Below are positions 15,417 to 23,017 of a stretch of DNA of 45,734 bases, one piece after another. Source of the stretch: Chloroflexus sp. GTDB lineage: Bacteria > Chloroflexota > Anaerolineae > Anaerolineales > Villigracilaceae. A model generated the notes under the pieces. That model was not told the origin of the DNA, searched no databases, and saw only the letters and a list, made by a program, of their open reading frames with translations. The DNA lies in assembly GCA_020723995.1 (NCBI GenBank), contig DYHT01000004.1, positions 1 through 45,734 of the forward strand, in the 5' to 3' direction. Position 1 is the stretch's first letter. Each line of letters starts with the position of its first letter. Both the position numbers and the translations under genes were made by a program.

Positions 15417-16739
15417 CTGCCACGCAGTGCGGACTTCCGCGGCGACGAACATGCTGCCGGCCGCCAGGACAATGCTATTATCTTTTTCAGACAATTCGAG
15501 AGCGCGCGCCAGGGCTGCCGCGAGCGGCTTGACCGCCTCGGCGCGCATCCCAAGCCTGTCCGCCGTTTCGACGATCTTCTCCGACTCCAGGGCACGCGGG
15601 TGGTCGGCCTGGGTGGCGAGGAGCAGGCGCAGGCGCGGCTTGAGGGCCATAAACATGCCGGGAACATCCTTGTCTTCGGAGGCGCCAAAGATCAGGGTCA
15701 CCGGCCGGCCGGGGAGATACTCGTCCAGCGTCTGGGCCAGTTTCTCGAATGAGTCCTGATTGTGCGCCGAGTCCAGCACAACCGGCGGCTCGCGGCGGAT
15801 GATTTCGAAGCGGCACGGCCACTTGACTTCAGCAAACCCTTTGCGGATGGTTTCATCGGGAACATCCAATCCGCTGGCTTCGAGGGCGGCGTAGGCGGTG
15901 GCGGCGTTGACAACCTGATGTTGACCCAGCAAAGGGATGCGGAGTATAACCGATTTTCGATTTTCGATTGCCTGTGTGCTGACTATGAGAGTTTGACCAT
16001 TCAGGGAATGCTCTCCCGCTTCAAATACAACCTCGCCTCCGACAAGAGTAAGGGGAGCATTGCGCTCAGCGGATACTTTTTCCAGTACCGTCAGCGCCTC
16101 GTCCACTTGCGGCGCGGAGACCACCGGCACGCCGGGCTTGATGATGCCGGCCTTTTCCCCGGCGATGAGCGTCAGGGTGTCGCCAAGCACGGCCATGTGG
16201 TCGTAGGAAAGAGAAGTAATTACTGAAACCAGGGGGGTAACGATATTGGTCGCGTCCAGCCGCCCGCCCAAGCCCACCTCGATGACCGCCGCGTCCACGT
16301 GTTGTTGGGCAAAATACAGGAAGCCAATCGCGGTCGTGATCTCGAAGGTGGTCAGTTTGGGAATTTTCGCGACGGCCGGTTTGACCTGTTCGACCAGTTC
16401 GACCAGCCCGGCATGTGAGACTGGCTGGCCATCAATCTGGATGCGTTCCACGTAATCCTGCAAATGTGGCGAGGTATACAGCCCGGTTTTGAACCCGGCG
16501 GCGGTCAGCGCTGAGGCCATCAACGCGGAGGTGGAGCCTTTGCCTTTCGTCCCGGCCACGTGGAGGGTGGGATATTTCTCCTGCGGGTGCCCGAGCAGGG
16601 CCATCAAGTCGCGCATCCGGTCGAGGTCGAAATCAGCCTTGGCCAACTCGGAGGCTTTTTTGAGGCTATAATCTACGAAGGAGTAAAGGTAATCAAGGGC
16701 TTTGTTGTAGGCGGTCTCAGTGTCCATAAGTGACAACAT
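15399..16739 (-). CDS. folC: folylpolyglutamate synthase / dihydrofolate synthase
   Basis: Adds glutamate to dihydropteroate and/or tetrahydrofolate in the cytosol. The ATP-binding P-loop is in VAGTKGKGST at 61-70, followed by TSPHLQDYVERI (folate-binding loop), the Mur-ligase-like EVGLGGRLDATN and DSAHN near the C-terminal third. At 446 aa it is a typical length. ATG 16739 and an in-frame ATG 16727 are both possible starts. It lies upstream of lon on the same strand; whether it provides both activities cannot be told from sequence alone. Confidence 0.94.
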   Translation of the reverse strand: MLSLMDTETAYNKALDYLYSFVDYSLKKASELAKADFDLDRMRDLMALLGHPQEKYPTLHVAGTKGKGSTSALMASALTAAGFKTGLYTSPHLQDYVERIQIDGQPVSHAGLVELVEQVKPAVAKIPKLTTFEITTAIGFLYFAQQHVDAAVIEVGLGGRLDATNIVTPLVSVITSLSYDHMAVLGDTLTLIAGEKAGIIKPGVPVVSAPQVDEALTVLEKVSAERNAPLTLVGGEVVFEAGEHSLNGQTLIVSTQAIENRKSVILRIPLLGQHQVVNAATAYAALEASGLDVPDETIRKGFAEVKWPCRFEIIRREPPVVLDSAHNQDSFEKLAQTLDEYLPGRPVTLIFGASEDKDVPGMFMALKPRLRLLLATQADHPRALESEKIVETADRLGMRAEAVKPLAAALARALELSEKDNSIVLAAGSMFVAAEVRTAWQKRSNV

Positions 16740-16790
16740 TGTAAATCGTTATGCGTGATTCGTAAATCGCGAAAAATCCTTTCCGCCTGC

Positions 16791-16835
16791 TTGACATCCC
16801 AGCCCGCAAAATGTACAATTTGTACAAAATGTACA
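16791..16835 (+). promoter_or_regulatory. toxin-antitoxin promoter with three TGTACA operator cores
   Basis: TTGACA (16791-16796), a 17-bp spacer and TACAAT (16814-16819) form a near-consensus promoter. TGTACA occurs at 16812-16817, 16821-16826 and 16830-16835, exactly 9 bp apart, overlapping the -10 box and the start region. TGTACA is the known operator core of YefM-type (Phd/YefM) antitoxins, so autorepression by the downstream antitoxin is expected. Confidence 0.8.
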
Positions 16836-16836
16836 C

Positions 16837-16855
16837 GCAGGTGACAGTCACCTGC
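16837..16855. repeat. 9-bp-arm inverted repeat in the TA leader
   Basis: GCAGGTGAC (16837-16845), one base, GTCACCTGC (16847-16855). The GTGACAGTCACC core recurs in the longer palindrome at 37289-37323. It could form a leader hairpin before the antitoxin ribosome site. Confidence 0.6.
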
Positions 16856-16878
16856 TGTCCCCCCAAAAGGAGCTCGCG

Positions 16879-17133
16879 ATGGTAACAACAACTGTCAAAA
16901 GCGGTGAGGCGCGCATCAAGTGGCGTGACCTGCTCGATCAGGTACTGACCGGCAACAGAGACGTGATGATCGAGCGCAATGGCAAAAACGTGGCTGTCAT
17001 GATCCCGGCAGTGGATTACGAACAAATCCAGGAGACGCTCGAAGAACTACGCGCCGCCCGCGCCGCCGCGGCCGCCTACGAAGAATGGAAGCGCAACCCG
17101 TCCGTTGCCCGTCCGTGGGACGAGTCGTTATAA
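16879..17133 (+). CDS. Phd/YefM-family antitoxin 1
   Basis: An 84-aa DNA-binding antitoxin. The N-terminal half (SGEARIKWRDLLDQVLTGNRDVMIERNGKNVAVMIP) has the Phd/YefM fold pattern ending in the conserved IP motif. The C-terminal tail is helical, for toxin binding. An AGGAG ribosome site lies before the ATG, and TGTACA operators lie upstream. It is followed 15 bp later by a second Phd-type antitoxin, an unusual tandem arrangement ahead of one PIN toxin. Confidence 0.85.
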   Translation: MVTTTVKSGEARIKWRDLLDQVLTGNRDVMIERNGKNVAVMIPAVDYEQIQETLEELRAARAAAAAYEEWKRNPSVARPWDESL

Positions 17134-17148
17134 GTAAAGGAGGCTAAA

Positions 17149-17436
17149 ATGACCATTTCTATTGCTGCGGGCGATGCCCGCCAGAAATTTGCAGAACTGC
17201 TTGGCCGGGTCGGCTTTGGCGGCGATGTGGTCATCGTGGAGCGTTCTGGAAAGCCGCTGGCGGCACTCATTCCCATCGAATTTTACGAACAGATGGTTGC
17301 CGAACGCGAAGCGCGCTTCGAGATCATCGAAAAGATCCGCGCCGCCCAGAAAGCGCGTCCCGCCGAAGAAGTGGAGCAGGATGTCCTCGATGCAGTGAAG
17401 CGAGTAAGGAAAAGCAATGCTGCGAGCGGTTCTTGA
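17149..17436 (+). CDS. Phd/YefM-family antitoxin 2
   Basis: A 95-aa antitoxin paralogous to the preceding one: AAGDARQKFAELLGRVGFGGDVVIVERSGKPLAALIP. Its C-terminal region (EEVEQDVLDAVKRVRK) overlaps the first 20 bp of the PIN toxin gene, so this is the likely cognate partner of that toxin. AAAGGAGG provides a strong ribosome site. Confidence 0.87.
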   Translation: MTISIAAGDARQKFAELLGRVGFGGDVVIVERSGKPLAALIPIEFYEQMVAEREARFEIIEKIRAAQKARPAEEVEQDVLDAVKRVRKSNAASGS

Positions 17437-17848
17437 TACCAACATCCTCGTCAGCGCTGTCCTCTCGAAATCCGGCGTGCCCGCGCAGATCGTGGATGCC
17501 CGGCGGGCGCGGAAATTCCTGGTGATCAGCGGTGAGGCAGCCATCCTCGAAGTCGAACGCGTCCTGAAAGATTTGCACAACACAGGAAAATACGAAATTA
17601 CCAAAGAGCAAATTGGTGGTCTGGTGCACTTGCTCCGAATGGATGCCTTACTCGTCCCGGCGCAATCGGATGCAGCTGGAGCCATCCCCGCCGACCCGGC
17701 AGATGAGATATTTCTATCCATCGCGCTGGATGGCGAGGCACAGATCATTGTCAGTGGTGACAGCCATCTCCTGGATCTGGGAACGTACCGGGACATCGAA
17801 ATCCAAACTGCCCGCCAGTTTCTCGATAATCTGAAAGCAGAAGAATAA
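17417..17848 (+). CDS. PIN-domain toxin (COG1569 type)
   Basis: A 143-aa putative ribonuclease toxin. The N-terminal strand holds the first acidic residue (AVLDTNILVSAVL) and the second acidic cluster is ADEIFLSIALDGEAQIIVSGDSHLL, with the last Asp of the PIN site. Such proteins form toxin-antitoxin pairs with Phd/YefM or RHH antitoxins, usually cleaving RNA. It overlaps antitoxin 2 by 20 bp. Confidence 0.87.
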   Translation: MLRAVLDTNILVSAVLSKSGVPAQIVDARRARKFLVISGEAAILEVERVLKDLHNTGKYEITKEQIGGLVHLLRMDALLVPAQSDAAGAIPADPADEIFLSIALDGEAQIIVSGDSHLLDLGTYRDIEIQTARQFLDNLKAEE

Positions 17849-17857
17849 CAACACGCA

Positions 17858-18139
17858 ATGCTTGGCCTCCTCACCCTCCACCTCCACCTGCCCGGCTGCG
17901 CCTCGCTGAAAGAAAAGCGCGGGCAGCTCAAGCCGCTCATCCATCGCCTGCACCGCCAGTTCAACGTCTCCATCGCTGAGATGGACTTGCAGGATAAGTG
18001 GCAGGAGGCGGTCATCGCCTGCGCGATGGTGAATTCGGATGCCGCGCATATTCAAAGGTCGTTGCAGGCAATGGCGCGCTGGGTGGAAAGCAACTGGCCA
18101 GACGGAGCGGTGTTAGAGGATAAGATTGAATTGATCTAA
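17858..18139 (+). CDS. DUF503 (YlxP-like) protein
   Basis: A 93-aa protein with the DUF503 pattern: an N-terminal LTLHLPGCASLKEKRGQLKPLI strand-helix and the central FNVSIAEMDLQDKWQEAVIACA. DUF503 proteins are often encoded near rbfA/infB/truB, which are absent here. The function is unknown. No strong ribosome site is visible, and the gene starts only 9 bp after the PIN toxin. Confidence 0.85.
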   Translation: MLGLLTLHLHLPGCASLKEKRGQLKPLIHRLHRQFNVSIAEMDLQDKWQEAVIACAMVNSDAAHIQRSLQAMARWVESNWPDGAVLEDKIELI

Positions 18140-18152
18140 AACCGGAGGAACA

Positions 18153-19088
18153 ATGAAAATTGCCATCATGGGAAGCGGCGGTATAGGCGCTTATTACGGA
18201 GGCCGGCTGGCCCGCGCTGGGCACGATGTGACTTTCATCGCCCGCGGGGCGCATCTGGAAGCCATTCGAAAAAACGGCCTGCAAGTCAAGAGCGTGCACG
18301 GCGATTTCACGGTCCAACCGGCGCAGGCCACCGATAATCCGGCTAAAATCGGACCGGTGGAATTGGTGCTGGTCTGCGTCAAGACCCCCGTCACCGAGCA
18401 GGCTGCCCAGGCCATCCGCCCCATCGTCGCGCCGCAGACAGTCGTGATGAGCCTGCAAAACGGGATTGATGCCGCCGAGCGCATCGGCGCGACCATCGGC
18501 ATGGAGCACATGCTCGGCGCGGCAACCTGGATTTCCGTGGCCATCGAAGCGCCCGGCGTGGTGCGGCACTTCTCCCAATTCCATCGCATCGTCTTCGGCG
18601 AACTGGATGGATATACGACGCGGCGCGCCCAGGCCGTGCTGGAAACGCTTCAGAGCAGCGGCGCGACGGTCGAATTGAGCGCGGACATTCGCAAAGTATT
18701 ATGGACAAAGTTCGTTTTCATCGCCGCGGCCAGCGCAGCCGGGTCACTGACGCGGCTGGAAATGGGCGACTACCGCGCCGTTCCGGAGACCCGCGGCTTG
18801 TTGACCGGTATCATGCGCGAGGTCGAGACCCTGGCGCGGGCGCAAAATATCGCCCTGGACGGGGACGTGGTCGAAAAATCATTGGCCTTCATTGACGCCT
18901 CTGCGCCAGCCATCAAGTCTTCCATGCAGCGCGATATCGAGATCGGCCGCGTCTCGGAACTGGAAGCCATCATCGGGGTCATCGGGCGCAAAGGCCGCGA
19001 ATTGGGCGTGCCGACACCCATCGCCGATGTGGTCTACGCCGCGTTGCTGCCCATCGAACAGAAAGCGCAGCGGACGAAATTGGCATGA
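18153..19088 (+). CDS. panE: 2-dehydropantoate 2-reductase
   Basis: NADPH-dependent reduction of 2-dehydropantoate to pantoate in CoA synthesis. The 311-aa protein has GSGGIGAYYGG in the Rossmann N-terminus, the conserved KT of VLVCVKT, LQNGID and the catalytic Lys in VLWTKFVFIAAASAAGSLTR, plus the conserved Glu/Ser near SSMQRDIEIGR. AACCGGAGG precedes the ATG. This copy fits the family length and motifs better than the homologue at 2262, so it is the more likely true PanE. No other pantothenate genes are in the window. Confidence 0.9.
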   Translation: MKIAIMGSGGIGAYYGGRLARAGHDVTFIARGAHLEAIRKNGLQVKSVHGDFTVQPAQATDNPAKIGPVELVLVCVKTPVTEQAAQAIRPIVAPQTVVMSLQNGIDAAERIGATIGMEHMLGAATWISVAIEAPGVVRHFSQFHRIVFGELDGYTTRRAQAVLETLQSSGATVELSADIRKVLWTKFVFIAAASAAGSLTRLEMGDYRAVPETRGLLTGIMREVETLARAQNIALDGDVVEKSLAFIDASAPAIKSSMQRDIEIGRVSELEAIIGVIGRKGRELGVPTPIADVVYAALLPIEQKAQRTKLA

Positions 19089-19254
19089 GGAATCGAAATT
19101 TAAGTAACGAATTTTCTAATAGTGTGTTATAGTTCAATGAAGCAACTTTACCTCCTTCAGCAAGAAATGTTGTCCAACTCTTGTCCGTATCCGATTAATG
19201 CGCTCCACCATGTAGACTGGCAAATGGGATTTGCCATGCCGAAGGGATAAGTAC

Positions 19255-19297
19255 ACGAAAGCGCCATTGAGCTTTGCCTGCTCTCTGGCGCTTTCGT
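19255..19297. terminator. hairpin in the 232-bp convergent gap after panE
   Basis: ACGAAAGCGCCA (19255-19266) and TGGCGCTTTCGT (19286-19297) form a perfect 12-bp stem between convergent genes. TTTCTT follows on the plus strand. It is probably a bidirectional terminator. A 37-codon frame at 19137-19250 precedes it (see findings). The rest of 19089-19320 shows nothing else. Confidence 0.6.
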
Positions 19298-19320
19298 TTC
19301 TTGTCAATCGCTGGATCTGG

Positions 19321-19947
19321 TTATTCTTCTTTTTCATCAGACGGGAGAGCATTTTTACGGCGGTGTTGCTCCAAAGCCGAGGCAGCCCGGCGGGCATATT
19401 CGGAAGCCGGCCAGGTATCCAGCACGGCATTGAATTCGATCGTCGCTTGCGCTTCCTTGTTCTGGCGCAGGTAAGCCACACCCAGGTTGTAGTGCGCGGC
19501 CGATTCGTACTTGACGCCCAGGAAACCTTGTCCGGACTTTTCCAACACACCTTTAAGCATGGCGGTGGCCTCATCCAATTTTCCCGCTTGCAGAAGCACT
19601 GTGCCGTGATTGACTTGGATGACGAGGTGGCCGGTCTGGTCGGGCCACAGGCGCGCCGCCAGTTGATAGATACGCTCGGCTTGTGAAAAACGCCCGCTCT
19701 TGGCGAAGACGGTGCCAATATCCACCAGCAAGCGCACGCGCATGGTGACCAGGTACAGGACGAGCAGAAATAACGCCGGATGGACGGAGAAACCCGTCAG
19801 AGCGACCAGGCCGCTGACTAAGAGCGTAATGCCTACCGACTCAAACGCGAACCGAATGGACAACCCCTCACGCCGTAAAAGTGACAGACCGCCCCATATA
19901 AGGACATAGACAAAGCCGATAACCAAAAGCAATACAGGTAAGGACAT
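19321..19947 (-). CDS. membrane-anchored TPR protein
   Basis: A 208-aa protein with three N-terminal membrane segments (LPVLLLVIGFVYVLIWGGLSL, a segment near 30-55, LFLLVLYLVT). About 120 residues of tetratricopeptide-like helices follow, including HGTVLLQAGKLDEATAML and HYNLGVAYLRQNKEAQATIEF. TPRs mediate protein contacts, presumably at the inner membrane. I chose ATG 19947, preceded by GGAGG, over the upstream start at 19995. It stands alone, so its partner is unknown. Confidence 0.75.
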   Translation of the reverse strand: MSLPVLLLVIGFVYVLIWGGLSLLRREGLSIRFAFESVGITLLVSGLVALTGFSVHPALFLLVLYLVTMRVRLLVDIGTVFAKSGRFSQAERIYQLAARLWPDQTGHLVIQVNHGTVLLQAGKLDEATAMLKGVLEKSGQGFLGVKYESAAHYNLGVAYLRQNKEAQATIEFNAVLDTWPASEYARRAASALEQHRRKNALPSDEKEE

Positions 19948-20175
19948 CGAGAACCTCCATAATTGGTATAGATTGGATGATGGTATAGTATACAATGGTT
20001 TTTCTCCAAATGTGTTCTACTTCTGTAGAGGCGCGGAATCTGGAGCAACAGCGAACCGCGTTCGAAAACAAAGGATTACATGAAGGAGGTGCCTATCGAA
20101 AGAACTCCAATCCATCCTGCGTTCGTATGAGTGCTGAAACGTTTCGCAAACTCAATACAATATATGGAGGAAGAG

Positions 20176-21945
20176 ATGAATTCAATTCTAGTGATAGTCA
20201 TCGGCTTGGCTGCCATTGCAGTGGGATATGGCTTTTACGCCAAGACGATCAACAAGAACATCATTCAGCCTGACGAAAAGAAAGCCACACCGGCCAAGAT
20301 GTTCATGGATGGCGTAGATTTCACACCCGCCAACCGCAACGTCCTGTTCGGCTATCAGTTCAAATCCATTGCGGCACTGGGGCCGATTCTCGGCCCGATC
20401 ATTGCCGTCCAATGGGGCTGGCTGCCTGCCCTGCTGTGGATCATCCTCGGCACCTTCTTCATCGGCTGGGTGCAGGATTACACCAGCGTCATGATCGGGG
20501 TGCGTGAGGAAGGAAAATCCTTCGGCGCACTCAGTTACCAACTGATCTCGCCCCGCTCGCGCATGATCTTGCTCACCTTCATCTACTTCTATCTGTGGCT
20601 GATCATGGGCGCCTTTGGCATCCAGGTTGGCTTCAACCTGCTCACCCAGGTGGCCGTGCCGCTGGGCGTGATCATTGTCGTCCTGGCCGGTATTCTGGCA
20701 GGGCAGATGACCTACAAGTGGAAGAAGGACATCATCCTCACATCGGTTATCACCGTGGTGATTTCCTTCATCGGCATCTGGTTGAGTACGCTCGAGCCTG
20801 TGAGGAATTTCTTCTACGCTCTCTACGGCTACAGCCTCGCCGAAGACGGCAAGACGCTGGTCAGCCCCACCCTTTTCCTGACGGTGACTCAGGCCAAATT
20901 CATCGGCAGCCTGCTGGTAGTGATCATCTGCTACTTCGGCGCGGTGCTGCCCATCTGGCGCTGGGCGCAGCCAATCAACTACGTAGCCTTCTGGATCGTC
21001 TTCCTTGGCATCCTGGGCGGCGTGGTCGGCCTGCTGATCTGGCGGCCCGGCATGGGCGACTTCCCAGCCTTCACCAGTTACAAGATTGGCCTCGGCCCAT
21101 TGTGGCCGATCCTGTTCGTCACTATTGCCTGCGGCGCCATCTCGGGCTGGCACAGCCTGGTCTCCTCTTCGGGGACAGCACGTCAACTCGAGAAAGAGAC
21201 CGACGCCCTGTATGTCGGCGGCGGCGCGATGTTTCTGGAAATGTTCTTCGCCGTGATGGCCTTCCTGACCGCTACGGTTGCCTTTGGCAGTTTCCAGGGA
21301 TACCAGGATGCTGGCGGCGGGGCGGCCGCGGCCAAGGTCTTCTCCATCGGCCTGGCCACCTTCATGAACAAGTGGGGGCTGAATATGACCCTGGGCACGG
21401 TCTACGGCTCGGTGTTCCTCACGCTGATGGCGCTGACCATCATGTACCTGGTGGTGCGCTTCATGCGCGTGGCTTCTGCCGAAGCCCTGGGCGATAAGAT
21501 GCCCATCATGAAGAATGTCCACGTCGGTACAACCATCGCCTTGCTCTTGACCCTGGCACTGATCTGGTTGGTGCCCTTCCTGCAGATCTGGGTGGTATTC
21601 GGCGCAGCCAACCAGCTGATGGCTTCGCTGGCCCTGCTGCTGGTGACCTTGTGGTTGAAGTCCAAGGGCAAGAATTATCAATGGACGCTCTGGCCTTTCT
21701 TGTTCATGTTCGTCACCACAATTGCGGCGTTGCTGTACAAGGCTTATGAATCCTTCTACATCAACCTGCCCAAGGTGGCGGATCCTGTCGCGAACAAGAT
21801 CGCCAATGTCGGCCAGTTCACTGCGGCGCACTCTATCATCGGCGTGGTAGCGCTGGTGCTGGTGATCGCGGCGCTGTTCTTGGCGTGGGATGCCTTCAAG
21901 GCATTCCGTGCCCCCGCTGCCAAACCTGCCGAGGCGAAGGCATAA
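20176..21945 (+). CDS. cstA: carbon starvation protein CstA family transporter
   Basis: A 589-aa polytopic membrane protein of the CstA/BtsT family, known for uptake of peptides or pyruvate. It opens MNSILVIVIGLAAIAVGYGFYA and has the diagnostic cytoplasmic-loop sequences VDFTPANRNVLFGYQFKSIA and GPILGPIIAVQWGW. Later helices include ISGWHSLVSSSGTARQLEKE. At least 14 hydrophobic stretches are visible. The start is ATG 20176 after GGAGGAAG; the longer frame from 20131 has no ribosome site. It is followed by a strong hairpin before the thioredoxin-like gene. Confidence 0.95.
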   Translation: MNSILVIVIGLAAIAVGYGFYAKTINKNIIQPDEKKATPAKMFMDGVDFTPANRNVLFGYQFKSIAALGPILGPIIAVQWGWLPALLWIILGTFFIGWVQDYTSVMIGVREEGKSFGALSYQLISPRSRMILLTFIYFYLWLIMGAFGIQVGFNLLTQVAVPLGVIIVVLAGILAGQMTYKWKKDIILTSVITVVISFIGIWLSTLEPVRNFFYALYGYSLAEDGKTLVSPTLFLTVTQAKFIGSLLVVIICYFGAVLPIWRWAQPINYVAFWIVFLGILGGVVGLLIWRPGMGDFPAFTSYKIGLGPLWPILFVTIACGAISGWHSLVSSSGTARQLEKETDALYVGGGAMFLEMFFAVMAFLTATVAFGSFQGYQDAGGGAAAAKVFSIGLATFMNKWGLNMTLGTVYGSVFLTLMALTIMYLVVRFMRVASAEALGDKMPIMKNVHVGTTIALLLTLALIWLVPFLQIWVVFGAANQLMASLALLLVTLWLKSKGKNYQWTLWPFLFMFVTTIAALLYKAYESFYINLPKVADPVANKIANVGQFTAAHSIIGVVALVLVIAALFLAWDAFKAFRAPAAKPAEAKA

Positions 21946-21963
21946 CCTGCTATATAAAGATGA

Positions 21964-21994
21964 TGTGCGACGCGCCCACAGCGCGCGTCGCACA
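21964..21994 (+). terminator. 12-bp-stem hairpin after cstA
   Basis: TGTGCGACGCGC (21964-21975), a 7-nt loop, GCGCGTCGCACA (21983-21994), then TTATTATT. The stem is strong, but the T-run is interrupted, so it may be a terminator or an mRNA-stabilising hairpin separating cstA from the next operon. Confidence 0.7.
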
Positions 21995-22011
21995 TTATTA
22001 TTCAGAACCCC

Positions 22012-22401
22012 ATGCAACCAGTTGAAGTTGAGGTATTTTCCCCCCTTCCCGAGGGATGGGGCATTTGCCTTTCGTGCGAGATGCTGATGGCGCGCGCCAA
22101 CATAGATAAAGCCCCCTACGTGCGCGGGCTGGATGAGTATCCATCAGAGTGGCGGGAAGACTTTCAACAACTTTCGAATCTCATCCTCGACCTGGCAGCG
22201 CGGTACGGCGCGAACATCCTGGTCCGCATTTATGACCCTCGCTCGCTGCAGGGGCTGGTCAAATCAGTGCGCTACGGCGTCCGGCGCTACCCGACTTTTA
22301 TCGTGGACGGACGCGAAAAGGTGGTGGGGCTGGATATCGCAGCCCTGGAGCGGCTCATACGAAGCCGAGGGGCTTCAGAACAGGTCGAAGCGCGGGTATA
22401 A
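22012..22401 (+). CDS. thioredoxin-fold protein with CxxC
   Basis: A 129-aa protein with a thioredoxin-like plan. A first strand VEVEVFSP leads to GICLSCEM with C19 and C22; a helical insertion follows (about 30-65), then a strand ANILVRIYDP and the cis-Pro-type VRRYPTFIVDG, ending in a helix. This suggests a disulfide or metal-binding redox protein. There is no signal peptide, so it is probably cytosolic. It is the first gene of the operon that carries two small hydrophobic proteins and two ArsA-like ATPases, so it may act on that complex. I cannot name a described family with confidence. Confidence 0.6.
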   Translation: MQPVEVEVFSPLPEGWGICLSCEMLMARANIDKAPYVRGLDEYPSEWREDFQQLSNLILDLAARYGANILVRIYDPRSLQGLVKSVRYGVRRYPTFIVDGREKVVGLDIAALERLIRSRGASEQVEARV

Positions 22402-22402
22402 T
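22374..22402 (+). promoter_or_regulatory. internal promoter with leaderless start
   Basis: TTCAGA (22374-22379), a 17-bp spacer and TATAAT (22397-22402) lie at the end of the thioredoxin-like gene. Seven bases later comes the ATG at 22410, which has no Shine-Dalgarno. Transcription from here would give a leaderless mRNA for the ATPase part of the operon. Confidence 0.55.
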
Positions 22403-22409
22403 TCACAGC

Positions 22410-22709
22410 ATGGCCAGCAGGTTTTTTGTTCAATGGAAACTCCTCGCCAATAAGGCGGCCGCGACCATCAGCCAGATGATCTATGGCGCGACGATCTACG
22501 AAATGGTGCGCGATCTGCACAAGCAGCGCGCCGAGATCGAGCGCTTGTTCATATTGATCTTGTTTGGCGATCTGTTGGGTGTGCCAGTGCTGCCCCCTTT
22601 TTACACCCTGCGTTTGCTGCCTTACGTTATGCCGGATGTCTCCGGCTGGAAGCGCAGGATGCTGCGCGAACGGGACTTTACTGATCTGTGCGATCAGGAA
22701 ATTACGTAA
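22410..22709 (+). CDS. small hydrophobic protein A of the ArsA-like cluster
   Basis: A 99-aa protein of no family I recognise. A basic amphipathic N-terminus is followed by a hydrophobic core, LFILILFGDLLGVPVLPPFY, then LRLLPYVMPDVSGWKRRMLRERDFTD. The core could form a membrane hairpin broken at PVLPP. It is clearly paralogous to the next gene over about 50 residues. It sits directly upstream of tandem ArsA/Get3-like ATPases, so it may be their membrane partner or client; this is inference from context. Confidence 0.7.
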   Translation: MASRFFVQWKLLANKAAATISQMIYGATIYEMVRDLHKQRAEIERLFILILFGDLLGVPVLPPFYTLRLLPYVMPDVSGWKRRMLRERDFTDLCDQEIT

Positions 22710-22738
22710 CAACACCATAACAAAGAAAGGACAATCCC

Positions 22739-23008
22739 ATGACGGAAGAAGAGAAAAAGCCCGGTTTTTTGGATAGCCTCAAAAGCATCCTGTACGGCAT
22801 GGCCGGCCACGATATGGCTCGCTTCGCGCTCAAGACGCGCGGCAGCATGGAGCACCTGTTCATCCTCATCACGATGGGCGACCTGCTGGGCGTCCCCATC
22901 CTGCCGCCCTATTACAGCCTGCGCCTGCTGCCTTACGTGGTGCCGCAAATCAGCACCTGGAAGCGCCGTATGTTGCGCGAAAAAGATCTGACCGACGCAC
23001 TCGCATAG
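22739..23008 (+). CDS. small hydrophobic protein B of the ArsA-like cluster
   Basis: An 89-aa paralogue of the preceding protein: LFILITMGDLLGVPILPPYY, then LRLLPYVVPQISTWKRRMLREKDLTD. The N-terminal 35 residues differ, being charged with GMAGHDMARFAL. The strictly shared block GDLLGVPxLPPxYxLRLLPY suggests a specific structural or binding role. AAAGGAC precedes the ATG, and the ArsA-like gene starts 10 bp after its stop. No known domain was recognised. Confidence 0.72.
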   Translation: MTEEEKKPGFLDSLKSILYGMAGHDMARFALKTRGSMEHLFILITMGDLLGVPILPPYYSLRLLPYVVPQISTWKRRMLREKDLTDALA

Positions 23009-23017
23009 GAGCCAATC

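Noticed and set aside
16741-16790. Leaderless promoter for folC
   Set aside because: No TATAAT-like box at the required distance from ATG 16739 on the minus strand.
20188-22017. Long minus-strand open frame (609 aa) opposite cstA
   Set aside because: It is an antisense shadow of a GC-rich gene; the translation is rich in His/Gln/Asp without domains, whereas cstA is full of family motifs.
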